A DNA stretch of 64,000 bases from Pseudomonadota bacterium. Its GTDB lineage: Bacteria; Pseudomonadota; Alphaproteobacteria; Rhizobiales; Xanthobacteraceae. The stretch covers positions 62,001-126,000 of the forward strand of contig JAFAGM010000142.1 of assembly GCA_023422775.1 (NCBI GenBank), in the 5' to 3' direction. Of this stretch, positions 40,095 to 48,227 are shown piece after piece. How positions within the stretch are numbered: the first letter of the stretch is position 1; the number at the start of each line of letters is the position of its first letter. The notes under the pieces are model-generated. The model made no database searches and was not told the origin of the DNA. It saw nothing but the letters and a program-made list of their open reading frames with translations. The translations under genes and the position numbers were made by a program.

Positions 40095-41507
40095 TCACGC
40101 GCGTCCACTGTCACCAGCCGCTTGCTGAACAGCGTTCCTTTCCCGGCCATCCCCGCCGGAAACGCGGGACGAGTCCGATTCCCGACGGCCGAAGGCGGGC
40201 TCATTTCGTTCGCGCCGAATGCTGTCATTCGCAAGAGCAGATTCAAGATGGGAGCGAAGAAGACCAATATGGACTCTCATCGTATATAACGAGCTGTCGT
40301 AAGGACCCGGAAGTCGCAAACGCATCACACGCTGCTCGAGTTCATCGATCCTGGCCGCGATGCCAGACGCATCGAGTTCGGCCTGATCTTCCATTGCCCC
40401 CTCTACAGTTCTCATTTCCCGGTAAAACCGCTGTATCCTCAAACGCACGATCCAATCGTACATCATTGGGAGAATTCTGAATATCGGGTATGCGACGGCA
40501 GCCAGCGGAAGGAAAACGGAAAGCGCTCTCTCGATGAGCACTGCGATCCAGAACGGCAGCTCTTCTTGCAAGAAGGGGCGGCCGGATCTGTGAAAGCGCT
40601 CTGCTTCGGCGCTCAACGGCAGATCGACCGATTCCGCTATTGGGAATTGTCCGGATTTTTGAAAAACTTCACTTTGTGAATGAATCTCGGCGGCAGCGAT
40701 AAGCAGCAAATATTGTATCGCCGAGTGCAGATTTGCACGCACTGCAAGGATCGACTTGGAGCCTAGAAGCACGATATCGGTGGGCGGCCGGTCAGCCGAG
40801 ATATCGAATATCCCGCGGGGCACCGACAATTTCGTCAAATACGGATAGAGAACGACCAAGGCGTCCGCGCTGGGAAAGCTCGCGAGTTGCACACCCTTGG
40901 CGTTTATCAACGACTGGACGGCGGGCGAATTCCAGCCGCTCACGATGAACGCGGCATCGATTTCGCCGGCGATCAATTTCTCCGCCGCAACCTGGGGCGT
41001 ATATGCCAACAAATCAGCCCTCACCTCCATCTTGACTCGTTCCAGTATTTTCAATGCAAACGCCCGGGCGCCGCTCCCCTCCGGACCGATCGACACTCGG
41101 CGCCCGGTGAGCCCGCGGAGATTTCCGTCAATTTCGCTCCGATGGAACAGCCACAACGGCTCGTAGCCGACCGTGCCCAGCGATTCGAGGCCAGACGAGC
41201 CGACGGCACGTGCCGTGCCGTCCTGGACCAGGGCGACGCTTACGCCCGACCTTGGATTGCGAAGAAGCTCCAGATTTTCGAGGCTCCCCGCGGTCGGCAC
41301 CAGCTTCAGTTCAACGCCGGATTTGGCGAGCAATTCGCGATAGTGGTCGCCTAACTGATAGTTGGCTCCGCCTTTCGGACCCGTAGCCATTGCGATGGTC
41401 CGCGGCGGTAGCGTTGCGACGACAAAAATTCCTGCAGCGAGCAGGATAGTGAGCATCACTGTCGCGGAAAGAAGCGGCCAATGTCTTTGCAGTAATGACC
41501 AAGTCAT
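40095..41507 (-). CDS. TAXI-family TRAP transporter-type binding protein, membrane anchored
   Basis: 470 residues. An N-terminal membrane segment (LLSATVMLTILLAAGIFVVATL) is followed by a periplasmic binding domain with GPKGGANYQLGDHYRELLAKSG and GRRVSIGPEGSGARAFALKILE, the TAXI solute-binding signature. Near residue 330 a second hydrophobic region (FWIAVLIERALSVFLPLAAVAYPIF) leads into a cytoplasmic or coiled C-terminal part (ARIDELEQRVMRLR). The C-terminal extension is a common variant. No TRAP membrane subunit is adjacent, so it may act as a sensor rather than in transport. Confidence 0.82.
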   Translation of the reverse strand: MTWSLLQRHWPLLSATVMLTILLAAGIFVVATLPPRTIAMATGPKGGANYQLGDHYRELLAKSGVELKLVPTAGSLENLELLRNPRSGVSVALVQDGTARAVGSSGLESLGTVGYEPLWLFHRSEIDGNLRGLTGRRVSIGPEGSGARAFALKILERVKMEVRADLLAYTPQVAAEKLIAGEIDAAFIVSGWNSPAVQSLINAKGVQLASFPSADALVVLYPYLTKLSVPRGIFDISADRPPTDIVLLGSKSILAVRANLHSAIQYLLLIAAAEIHSQSEVFQKSGQFPIAESVDLPLSAEAERFHRSGRPFLQEELPFWIAVLIERALSVFLPLAAVAYPIFRILPMMYDWIVRLRIQRFYREMRTVEGAMEDQAELDASGIAARIDELEQRVMRLRLPGPYDSSLYTMRVHIGLLRSHLESALANDSIRRERNEPAFGRRESDSSRVSGGDGRERNAVQQAAGDSGRA

Positions 41508-41814
41508 TGCATAGCCCGCCGGGTATCGTAAGAAATTGTCTGCTTTCTCGCACGCCTAAACCGTTCGAGTGCGGCTGCGCGAGCTGACCAATGCGATGGG
41601 GACGACATCGACCCAATCAGAAATCCAACGCGAACGCTCAAAGATATCGTTGAGGTAAATCAAGCTGTGCCGGCTTTTCTCGCCAACTGCACAGGACCGC
41701 CCTCACTGATATCCGCAGACTAGCAGCACAGCGTGGGAGCTAGCTCTCGCTTTGATCTTGCGCAAAGTGCCCTCGCGCGGGAAACTGTAGTTACATGCAT
41801 CTGAGGATTTGCAG
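41508..41814. other. Intergenic between divergent genes, nothing recognised
   Basis: 307 bases between the TAXI gene and the DUF3775 gene. It should contain both promoters, but no consensus boxes stand out. Open frames here look random. Confidence 0.3.
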
Positions 41815-42225
41815 ATGCGAAAAGCGCCGGACCTATCGATCTCACCCGAAAAAGTGTTCTTCATCGCCACAAAGTCGCGCCAGTCCGACGGCACGGCGGC
41901 GGACCTGAATGCGAACTCGGGCTCGGCCGACGACGATGCCGTCCACGGCTCCCGGGATCGCAGCCGGACGGCCGATCGCGCCGAGCTTTCCGGCTTCATT
42001 CAGGACCTGAACGTGGACGAACAGATCGATCTCGTTGCCCTGATGTGGCTCGGCCGTGGCGACGGCGGGCTCGACAACTGGAACGACCTGCGCTCGGAGG
42101 CTTCGCGCGCCCACAACAACCGCACGGCATCCTATCTGATCGAAACGCCGATGCTTGCGGATTATCTGGAAGAAGCCCTGTCGCAGTTTGGCGTGTCGCC
42201 TGAGGATTTCGAGGAACCCCTCTGA
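41815..42225 (+). CDS. DUF3775 family protein
   Basis: 136 residues. The C-terminal half (DEQIDLVALMWLGRGDGGLDNWNDLRSEASRAHNNRTASYLIETPMLADYLEEAL) is the DUF3775 pattern of Alphaproteobacteria, predicted helical and cytoplasmic. The N-terminal part (SISPEKVFFIATKSRQSD) is also typical. The ATG at 41,815 has GAGGA upstream. Followed 34 bases later by a host-attachment-type gene, a pairing often seen in Rhizobiales. Function unknown. Confidence 0.8.
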   Translation: MRKAPDLSISPEKVFFIATKSRQSDGTAADLNANSGSADDDAVHGSRDRSRTADRAELSGFIQDLNVDEQIDLVALMWLGRGDGGLDNWNDLRSEASRAHNNRTASYLIETPMLADYLEEALSQFGVSPEDFEEPL

Positions 42226-42259
42226 TCCACCCGAGACCCGAGTATTCCGGAGCATTGCA

Positions 42260-42706
42260 ATGAACAAGATGAAAATAGGAACCGGCCACTGGATCGTCGT
42301 CTGCGACGGCCGCAAGGCGCTCATTCTCGAAAATCTCGGCGACCGAATGTTCCCCAACCTGCACACGAAGGAAGTGCGCGAACAATCCGACCTGCCGACA
42401 CAGGATCAAGGCCGCGCGGCGCCAGGGCGCGTGTACCAGTCGACCGGCGCAGGGCGAAGCGCAGTCGAGCAGACGGACTGGCACGATGAGTCCGAGCGTT
42501 CGTTCCTGAAGGCGCTCGCCGAGCGGCTGGATACGGCAATAACGTCAGGAGAAACCTCCGCGCTGACCATCGTCGCCTCGCCGCGCGCGCTCGGCATGAT
42601 CAGGGCAGACTATTCAGATGCGGTTCGAAAGGCCCTCAACGCCGAGGTGGCCAAGGACTTGGTCAAGATGCCGGTCTACGAGATTGAAAAGCAGTTGCTG
42701 TCATGA
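42260..42706 (+). CDS. Host attachment (AtsE-type) family protein
   Basis: 148 residues: GHWIVVCDGRKALILENLGDR at the start, DEAERSFL-like WHDESERSFLKALAERLD in the middle, and LTIVASPRALGMIRADYS toward the end, the pattern of the family named for Agrobacterium attachment. It has an actin-fold/eRF1-like layout and is cytoplasmic; its link to attachment in this organism is only by family name. Start ATG at 42,260, GGAGC ribosome binding site. Upstream DUF3775 gene on the same strand. Confidence 0.82.
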   Translation: MNKMKIGTGHWIVVCDGRKALILENLGDRMFPNLHTKEVREQSDLPTQDQGRAAPGRVYQSTGAGRSAVEQTDWHDESERSFLKALAERLDTAITSGETSALTIVASPRALGMIRADYSDAVRKALNAEVAKDLVKMPVYEIEKQLLS

Positions 42707-42838
42707 TGGCGCGTTGCGACGCCATTTTATCGCACCCGGTGAATGCCGACGCTTCAGGCGGGTTCCGATAAGACATCGTTAACCCTGTCGGCCTTAGGGT
42801 CTGTCTGACGCCGAAGGATCGGCTGTCGGGTGCCGAAG

Positions 42839-43456
42839 ATGTCGTTTGCGCAAAAGAAACCGTCCACTGTCCCGTCCGCCGAGGAGCGGCGGCGCTTTCA
42901 GCGCGTCAAGGTTCACCTTCTCGGCCGCTACATGCTGCCCGACCGCCGCGAGTTTCCTTGCCAGATCATTAACATGTCGCCGGGCGGACTTGCCCTGCTG
43001 GCGCCCGGCATCGGCAATGTCGGGGACCGCGTGATCGCCTATCTCGATCATATCGGCCGGGTCGAGGGCAGGATTACCCGTATCATCGACAATGGCTTCG
43101 CCATGACGGTCGGCGCGACCGCGCGCAAGCGCGACAAGCTCGCCGCCCAGCTCACCTGGCTCGCCAACCGCGATATTCTCAACCTGCCGGAAGACCGCCG
43201 CCACGACCGCATCATTCCGCGCAACCCGATCGCGCTGCTTACCCTCGAGGACGGCAGCAAGATGACCTGCCGCATCATCGACCTGTCGCTGTCCGGTGCC
43301 GCCATCGCCGCCGAGAACCGGCCGCCCGTTAAATCCCTGGTAATGCTGGGCAAGGTCCAGTCGCGCGTGGTGCGAAATCTCGAAGAAGGCTTCGCGCTGG
43401 AGTTCGTCCACGAGCAGATTGCCGAAACGCTCGAAGACGCGGTTACTGCGCGGTAA
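42839..43456 (+). CDS. Tandem PilZ-domain protein
   Basis: 205 residues with two PilZ units: RRRFQRVKVHLLGRYMLPD ... NMSPGGLALLAPG, and RRHDRIIPRNPIALLTLEDG ... DLSLSGAAIAAE. The RxxxR at the start of each (RFQRV, RHDRI) and the (D/N)xSxxG further on are the c-di-GMP-binding residues, so both domains could bind the second messenger. It has no output domain, hence probably an adaptor affecting motility or attachment. The ATG at 42,839 is chosen over a GTG nine bases earlier; the two differ by three residues. Confidence 0.82.
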   Translation: MSFAQKKPSTVPSAEERRRFQRVKVHLLGRYMLPDRREFPCQIINMSPGGLALLAPGIGNVGDRVIAYLDHIGRVEGRITRIIDNGFAMTVGATARKRDKLAAQLTWLANRDILNLPEDRRHDRIIPRNPIALLTLEDGSKMTCRIIDLSLSGAAIAAENRPPVKSLVMLGKVQSRVVRNLEEGFALEFVHEQIAETLEDAVTAR

Positions 43457-43775
43457 AGCGCGAACCGCCCAAAACACCTCTCCTCAGGCCTGAAAAGCGG
43501 TATCCGGTTCTCCGGATGCCGCGCTTGCGCGTTCGACACCCTGCGGAAGTTGGTTAACGCTGCGCTCCTTTGCGCACAGATTTCCCTGCTGCTTCAGCCT
43601 CAAGATCCCTAATGCGTAAAATTTGAATCAATTGCAGTTGTTTCAAATTTTATTCGAATTCGATTCAAGTATAGATCGAATTAGCGCCAGCTTTTACTCG
43701 AATGTACTTGCCTGACTTAGCGGCGGTGCAAAGCCTTTGTGTGAAACGTGGTCCCAACAAGAAACGGGGGCCACA
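43457..43775. other. AT-rich intergenic region upstream of the BTLCP gene
   Basis: 319 bases. Between about 43,615 and 43,690 the DNA is unusually AT-rich for this host, with repeated ATTCGA/TTCGAAT motifs (TTATTCGAATTCGATTC) and a TATAGA box near 43,671. This probably is the promoter of the peptidase gene that follows. No gene is seen. Confidence 0.4.
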
Positions 43776-44393
43776 ATGTTTTTCAGGGGACAGGGAAAGG
43801 GACTGGCGGTCATCGCCATCCTGTTGGGAATGAGCGCTCCGGCGAAAGCCGCTGAAGCTGTCTATGCGAGCCTGGGCGATGCCGCACGTTCGCCGATCGG
43901 CTGGGTCGAATTCTGCGCCCAGAACGCCAGCGAGTGCCGTGGTGGCACCTCGCAGCCGCGCGACATCGTGATGTCGCAGACGGCGTGGCGGGATCTGGTG
44001 CGGGTCAACAAGTGGGTCAACGAGACCATCAAGCCGATCACCGACATGGATCACTGGGGCGTGGTCGAGAAATGGTCGTTGCCGACTGACGGCTACGGCG
44101 ACTGCGAGGACTATGTGCTTCTGAAGCGCAAGATGCTGATCGACGCCGGATGGCCGCGCGAGGCGCTGCTGATCACGGTGGTGCGCGACAAGAAGGGCGA
44201 AGGTCACGCGGTGCTGACCGTCAAGAGCGACAAGGGCGAGTTCATTCTGGACAACCAGAACGAAAGCGTCCTGGCCTGGACCGATACCGGCTACCGCTTC
44301 ATCAAGCGTCAGTCGCAGAGCGATCCCAATGTGTGGGTCTCGCTCGGTGACGGTCGCCCTGCGGTCGCCACCGCCTCTTCACGCGATCGATAA
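43776..44393 (+). CDS. Transglutaminase-like cysteine peptidase (BTLCP family)
   Basis: 205 residues. A signal peptide (GLAVIAILLGMSAPAKA) precedes the catalytic core: cysteine in DGYGDCEDYVLLKR, histidine in GEGHAVLTV, aspartate in FILDNQNE, the C-H-D triad of BTLCP periplasmic peptidases. These are linked to cleavage of surface adhesins (LapG-like activity) and c-di-GMP control of biofilm. The PilZ gene stands 320 bases upstream on the same strand. A strong terminator follows at 44,464. Confidence 0.85.
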   Translation: MFFRGQGKGLAVIAILLGMSAPAKAAEAVYASLGDAARSPIGWVEFCAQNASECRGGTSQPRDIVMSQTAWRDLVRVNKWVNETIKPITDMDHWGVVEKWSLPTDGYGDCEDYVLLKRKMLIDAGWPREALLITVVRDKKGEGHAVLTVKSDKGEFILDNQNESVLAWTDTGYRFIKRQSQSDPNVWVSLGDGRPAVATASSRDR

Positions 44394-44463
44394 CGACACG
44401 AGGATTTACGAACCCGCGACCCGGTCACATCCCCACCCCTCCCCGTCCCAGACCGGTTCGCGC

Positions 44464-44501
44464 GCGGCCAGGCTTCCCCCAAAGCCTGGCCGCAACTTTT
44501 T
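44464..44501 (+). terminator. Rho-independent terminator after the BTLCP gene
   Basis: Stem GCGGCCAGGCTT/AAGCCTGGCCGC (12 bp, perfect) around a short C-rich loop, then AACTTTTT. Ends the peptidase transcript. Confidence 0.85.
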
Positions 44502-44554
44502 CGGGGCCAGCGATCGCATGCAGTTCGGCCGAAATTTTTTGCGCGGCGCGATCA

Positions 44555-45475
44555 ATGTGCAATGATGGATACCCTGGGAGAACGCACTTGGCTCAGAGCG
44601 AGATCGACGCCATTCGCGCATTGCTGGGTTCGAAGCCGCGGCCGATCGGATGGGCGGAGCGGCGGCAGCGCCTGGACGAGGTCGGATCGACCTGGCCGGT
44701 GGCGTCCGACGTCAGATGCGAGGCGGTCGATTGCGACGGCGTCGCCGGCGAATGGTCGGTCGTTCCCGGCAGCGAAGCGTCGCGCGTGCTGTTGTATTTC
44801 CACGGCGGCGGATATTGCTCCGGCTCGATCGTCAGCCATCGGCGCATGGTGACGGAGGCTGGACGCTACTCGCAGATGCGCACGCTCGCGATCGACTACC
44901 GCCGCGCGCCGGAGCATCCCTACCCCGCCGCCCATGAAGACGCGCTCACCGCATGGCGCTTCCTGCGCAGGCAGGGTATTGCGGCGTCGGCCATCGCCGT
45001 CGGAGGCGACAGCGCCGGCGGCAACCTGACGCTCGGGCTGGTCAACCGGCTGCGGGCGGCGGGCGAGGAACTGCCGGCCTGCGCCTGGCTGGTCTCGCCG
45101 TGGACCGACCTCACGATGTCCGGCGCGACGCTGGAAACCAAGGACGCGGTCGATCCGCTGATCCATACGGCCTATCTAACCGAACTCGCGGACGCCTATG
45201 CGCCGCCCCCTGTTGACCGCCGGGATCCCCTGATTTCGCCGCTGTTCGCCGATCTCGCGGACTTTCCGCCCATCCTGATCCAGGTCGGATCAGCCGAGAC
45301 GCTGCTGGCGGACGCCACCCGGCTGGCTGCGGCGGCAGGCGCCGTCGATGCCGATGTGACGCTTCATATCTGGCCGCACATGATCCACGCCTGGCCGGTC
45401 TGGAATGCCAAACTCGAGGACGGCCGCCGGGCATTGGCGTCCGCCGGCCAGTTCATGCGGGCCCATATCCGATAG
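44555..45475 (+). CDS. Alpha/beta hydrolase, HSL-family esterase/lipase
   Basis: 306 residues. HGGGYCSGS (the HGGG oxyanion-hole motif of hormone-sensitive lipase-type esterases) near residue 83 and GGDSAGGNL (GDSAGG nucleophile elbow) near 150. The acid-His pair lies in VGSAETLLADA and HMIHAWPVW near the C-terminus. Cytoplasmic esterase acting on short-chain carboxyl esters; substrate unknown. The ATG at 44,555 lacks a clear ribosome binding site; a TTG at 44,588 (GGGAGA upstream) is equally plausible and gives a 295-residue protein. Confidence 0.8.
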   Translation: MCNDGYPGRTHLAQSEIDAIRALLGSKPRPIGWAERRQRLDEVGSTWPVASDVRCEAVDCDGVAGEWSVVPGSEASRVLLYFHGGGYCSGSIVSHRRMVTEAGRYSQMRTLAIDYRRAPEHPYPAAHEDALTAWRFLRRQGIAASAIAVGGDSAGGNLTLGLVNRLRAAGEELPACAWLVSPWTDLTMSGATLETKDAVDPLIHTAYLTELADAYAPPPVDRRDPLISPLFADLADFPPILIQVGSAETLLADATRLAAAAGAVDADVTLHIWPHMIHAWPVWNAKLEDGRRALASAGQFMRAHIR

Positions 45476-45650
45476 CCGCGCTGGCAAAGGTCCGGCAGCG
45501 GCACGCCGCCAAAGGGCCCCAACTTGCCTGAAAGCCCATTTTCTGCTGTTTCTTCCTGAATCCGCCGTTTGTCTGGCAAATCGCGGGTTTTAGCGCGTCA
45601 GCGCTTGTGCTATTCGGGAACATTGGAATCACGACGGAATTTGGATTGGC

Positions 45651-46154
45651 ATGATCGAACCCGGCTCCCGGAGCAGCAGCCCGATCGCGTCGTTCGGCGG
45701 ACAGCCGATCGCGATCGCCGCTGGCGCTCTGGCCATCGTCGTGCTCGGAACAGGCTCCGTCGCCATATGGCGCACCTATACCGGTACCGCGCCTGAGACC
45801 GACCGCGCGGTTGTCGTCCGGCAGTTGCAGGCGCGCACCGCGCAGGCGTCCGAACAACTCGTCGAAAAGACCAAGGGCCTCGAAGCCACCCAGCAGGAAT
45901 CGATCGACCAGTTGCAGGTCGTGCAGGATCAGCTGCAGACCGTACGCCGCCTTCTCGCCTCCCAGCAGAGCGAAACCAGGAAACTCTCGGAGCAGGTGGC
46001 AACGCTGACCGAAGCCGTGGACGGACTTCGCCAATCCTATGCCAGCACGCGCACCTCCGAAGCCGCGGCCGATTCCGCGCCGCGCAAGCGGTCGGCCAAG
46101 GCAAAGCACCGGTATTCCAAAAACGCCAACCGCAACCGCGCCAAGCGGGGCTGA
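45651..46154 (+). CDS. Single-pass membrane protein with coiled coil
   Basis: 167 residues: one hydrophobic segment (IAIAAGALAIVVLGTGSVAIW, about 20-40), then a long Q/E/L-rich coiled coil (about 55-130; QLVEKTKGLEATQQESIDQL), then a strongly basic tail (PRKRSAKAKHRYSKNANRNR). Common in Bradyrhizobium-type genomes without a named family. The basic tail could contact nucleic acid or the membrane. Followed by a CRP-like site and a strong terminator about 200 bases on. Confidence 0.7.
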   Translation: MIEPGSRSSSPIASFGGQPIAIAAGALAIVVLGTGSVAIWRTYTGTAPETDRAVVVRQLQARTAQASEQLVEKTKGLEATQQESIDQLQVVQDQLQTVRRLLASQQSETRKLSEQVATLTEAVDGLRQSYASTRTSEAAADSAPRKRSAKAKHRYSKNANRNRAKRG

Positions 46155-46257
46155 TCAAAACCCGAGTTTCGGCGTTCTACCCCGCGGCTCCGGACGCCAC
46201 CTGCAAGGCGGGTGTCGCCGCCCCACCGACGCGGTTTCGCCAATTTTCCTCACCGAA

Positions 46258-46273
46258 TGTGAACTGGTTCACA
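46258..46273. promoter_or_regulatory. CRP/FNR-type binding site
   Basis: TGTGAACTGGTTCACA is an exact TGTGA-N6-TCACA palindrome-type site as bound by CRP-family regulators. It lies in a spacer 104 bases after the coiled-coil gene and upstream of no obvious protein gene on the + strand; the next - strand gene is 350 bases away. Confidence 0.55.
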
Positions 46274-46346
46274 TATGCCCGTGGGAATCCCGGGCATCCT
46301 GAAGTTCACCGGATGGCGTGAGCCGATTTCAATATCCGGGGCTGGC

Positions 46347-46387
46347 AAGGTCGTTGACGGTATACTGCGTCGACGACCTTGTTTTTT
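46347..46387 (+). terminator. Strong Rho-independent terminator
   Basis: 13-base arms AAGGTCGTTGACG and CGTCGACGACCTT pair at 12 of 13 positions around an 8-base loop, followed by GTTTTTTG. Located about 190 bases after the nearest + strand gene stop, an unusually long distance that suggests an untranslated transcript ends here. Confidence 0.8.
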
Positions 46388-46612
46388 GTGCCCGAAGCAT
46401 CGGCCTGGCGCCGGCGGGCAGACGATCAGGCCGTGGCATTCCCGCACCGCTTCCTGGCCTCCTCTCTTGAAAGCCCGGCGTATGCCTGCAAGCTGCTCAG
46501 GACGTTGCAGGAGCTTGCCTGGCCAGGATGAACGCGGGCAGCGACGGCGCCGAGACATGGCAGCGCAAGAGGTCGCGCGGAAGACGACAGGGCGCAATGC
46601 GCCGAGGTCGGC

Positions 46613-46756
46613 CTACCCCATACGATCGCTTTTGCGATACGGCTTGGACGTCTTCTGCTCGATTTCCCAGAACATCCAGACGAAGGCCGCACCCAGACAA
46701 GTCACGATCACCAGAAATAGCAATGTCAATGCCGGAGCTGTGAGCATGTTCAGCAT
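46613..46756 (-). CDS. Small membrane protein (47 aa)
   Basis: A 48-codon frame with GAGG directly before the ATG. Residues about 8-31 (ALTLLFLVIVTCLGAAFVWMFW) form one membrane helix, followed by a basic tail (EIEQKTSKPYRKSDRMG). This is a typical bacterial small membrane protein, easily missed for its size. No family name. A 9-bp hairpin CGACCTCGG/CCGAGGTCG stands 46 bases upstream. Confidence 0.55.
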   Translation of the reverse strand: MLNMLTAPALTLLFLVIVTCLGAAFVWMFWEIEQKTSKPYRKSDRMG

Positions 46757-46861
46757 CCTCGATTAGATGCAAACGGCGTACTCTCGAACGGAATTGGGCC
46801 ACGACCTCGGCAATTAAACACCGAGGTCGCGCTGTTCATCCCGCCGTGACCTGCCTTGAAG

Positions 46862-46945
46862 TGCTCGACGCTTTTTCAAGCGTCGGATCCTCGCGGATCC
46901 CGGCTCAAGTCTAGAACCATTTTCCGGAAATGGCTTGGTCTATTT
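46862..46945. repeat. Dispersed palindromic repeat, copy A
   Basis: GCTCGACGC ... GCGTCGGATCCTCGC-GATCCC, then CAAG and a TAGAACC-type box, with a small CGACGC/GCGTCG stem inside. A second copy in the same orientation lies at 47,613-47,690, on the other side of the glycine-rich protein gene. Internally palindromic, REP-like. Confidence 0.6.
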
Positions 46946-46975
46946 TGCGGCGTTCCGTCCGACGTTGATTGCGGA

Positions 46976-47584
46976 TCAGCCGCACACCTGCACCGGACGA
47001 ATCCGCCAGCCGTACCGCGTCATCACGCTCTGGCGCACGATGTAGCAGCCGCCATCGCCGTAGTAGTAGGATTCGTCATAGTAGCCGTAGTCGTCGTAAT
47101 AGCCGTAAGGCCATCCGTAACCGAGGCCAACGCCTACCGCCACCACCGGAAATCTGCGATGCCGGAATCCTGGACGGAAGCCGCCGCGGAAACGGTTGAC
47201 GGCAAAGGTACCGCCGCGCCATGCGCCTGCCGGCAAGGCGGCCGTGCGGAAACCGCCGCCCCCGATCACAGCCGGGCGAAAGCCGCCGCCAATCGCAGCT
47301 GGACGAAAACCGCCGCCGATCGCTGCAGCACGGAAACCGCCGCCGCCCATCCCCATCCCGCCACCGCGGAAGCCCGCGCCACCAATTCCGACAGCCCCGC
47401 CACGAAAGCCACCACCGGAAAAACCACCGCCGCGGAAACCGCCGCCCCCAAAACCGCCACCGCTAAATCCGCCACCGCCACGAAAACCGCCGCCACCGCC
47501 ACCAAAGCGCGCATGGGCAACGTCCGGCACCAGCATGGCGGCCGAGGCGGACACGAACAAGGCGATCATCATTTTGCGCAACAT
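46976..47584 (-). CDS. Exported glycine-rich repeat protein (GGGFR repeats)
   Basis: 202 residues. A signal peptide (MMIALFVSASAAMLVPDVAHA) is followed by about 100 residues of GGGGFRGG-type repeats, then a second unit type (AAIGGGFRPAAIGGGFRPAV). A tyrosine-rich segment (YYDDYGYYDESYYYGDGG) leads to a final CYIVRQSV ... RPVQVCG that resembles a small domain closed by two cysteines. Such proteins are surface or periplasmic in Bradyrhizobium-type genomes. The repeats are low-complexity, so many spurious frames exist on the other strand. Flanked by two copies of a dispersed repeat. Confidence 0.78.
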   Translation of the reverse strand: MLRKMMIALFVSASAAMLVPDVAHARFGGGGGGFRGGGGFSGGGFGGGGFRGGGFSGGGFRGGAVGIGGAGFRGGGMGMGGGGFRAAAIGGGFRPAAIGGGFRPAVIGGGGFRTAALPAGAWRGGTFAVNRFRGGFRPGFRHRRFPVVAVGVGLGYGWPYGYYDDYGYYDESYYYGDGGCYIVRQSVMTRYGWRIRPVQVCG

Positions 47585-47612
47585 GACACATCCTCCGTGA
47601 TCTTGCGTTCGA

Positions 47613-47690
47613 AGGCTCGACGCGCCCGGCGTCGGATCCTCGCAGATCCCACGCCAAGCTTAGGACCTGTCCTGCAGGATGGCTGGGCAA
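47613..47690. repeat. Dispersed palindromic repeat, copy B
   Basis: Same element as 46,862-46,945 (GCTCGACGC ... GCGTCGGATCCTCGCAGATCCC ... CAAGCTTAGGACC). Lies 29 bases before the start of the glycine-rich gene, so it may include or alter its promoter. Confidence 0.6.
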
Positions 47691-47733
47691 TCTTGCTCAC
47701 TTCTGCGCGACCCGATGCGGAACAATCTCCGGC

Positions 47734-48021
47734 ATGGATCATTGCATGAGCATCCGTTCGACGGCTGGAGTTGATCGCGTTTTGCGCAAATTGATCGCCT
47801 TCGACGACGACACGCTCCACAAGCTTACCCAGCTTGCACGCGACCGGATGGGGACCTTTCAGGAATTGGCGGACGAAGCCTTCGCCGACCTGCTCAGGAA
47901 GCACGGCATTCCCGTTGATCTCAAGGATGCGCTGCGAAAAAGCGCAGGGGTTTCCAGGGACGTATCGAAGGTCTCGACGCCGAAAAAGACGCGAGCGAAA
48001 ACCGGGAAGACAACATCATGA
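47734..48021 (+). CDS. Ribbon-helix-helix-like small protein (95 aa)
   Basis: KLIAFDDDTLHKLTQLARDRMGTFQELADEAFADLLRKHG has the strand-helix-helix order of CopG/ribbon-helix-helix DNA-binding proteins. It is followed by a basic, disordered C-terminus (KKTRAKTGKTTS). Start ATG at 47,734 or 47,746; the upstream one is used. ATGA overlap with the Rmf/CrpP-like gene, so the two form a bicistronic unit. Could regulate itself and the following gene; this is inference. Confidence 0.65.
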   Translation: MDHCMSIRSTAGVDRVLRKLIAFDDDTLHKLTQLARDRMGTFQELADEAFADLLRKHGIPVDLKDALRKSAGVSRDVSKVSTPKKTRAKTGKTTS

Positions 48022-48185
48022 CGCCAGATCCCGATCCATTCGAACAAGGTGAGCGCGCCGCGCGCGAAGGCGTTCCGGCGGAAGCCAATCCGTATCAGGA
48101 TGGCAGCGAGCAGCATGCGCTGTGGGCTGCCGGCCACGAAAAGATCGCCGGCGTGATCGAGGCGAACGAGAGCGAAGGAAGTTGA
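48018..48185 (+). CDS. Rmf/CrpP-like small protein (55 aa)
   Basis: PFEQGERAAREGVPAEANPYQDGSEQHALWAAGHEKI follows the Rmf/CrpP fold pattern: GxxAArxG, then a PY-x-DGS and HxxWxxGH. Members bind ribosomes in stationary phase (Rmf) or, in CrpP, were reported on plasmids. Here it is only 55 residues and coupled by ATGA to a ribbon-helix-helix-like gene. The assignment is from motif spacing; binding to ribosomes is not shown. Confidence 0.6.
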   Translation: MTPDPDPFEQGERAAREGVPAEANPYQDGSEQHALWAAGHEKIAGVIEANESEGS

Positions 48186-48227
48186 GCGAGGCTCTCTGAT
48201 CGTCGCCGATGCGGCGCGCGAGACCGC

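Larger units (their letters stand above)
46155..46612. other. Intergenic region with control sites
   Basis: 458 bases without a credible gene. It carries the CRP-like palindrome at 46,258, a hairpin ATGCCCG/CGGGCAT at about 46,275-46,297, and the terminator at 46,347. Its open frames on either strand are low-quality. A small RNA between the CRP-like site and the terminator is conceivable. Confidence 0.4.

Noticed and set aside
46856..47749. A 297-codon + strand frame rich in A, T and E
   Set aside because: It is antisense to the glycine-rich repeat gene, whose signal peptide and repeats are clearly coding on the - strand.
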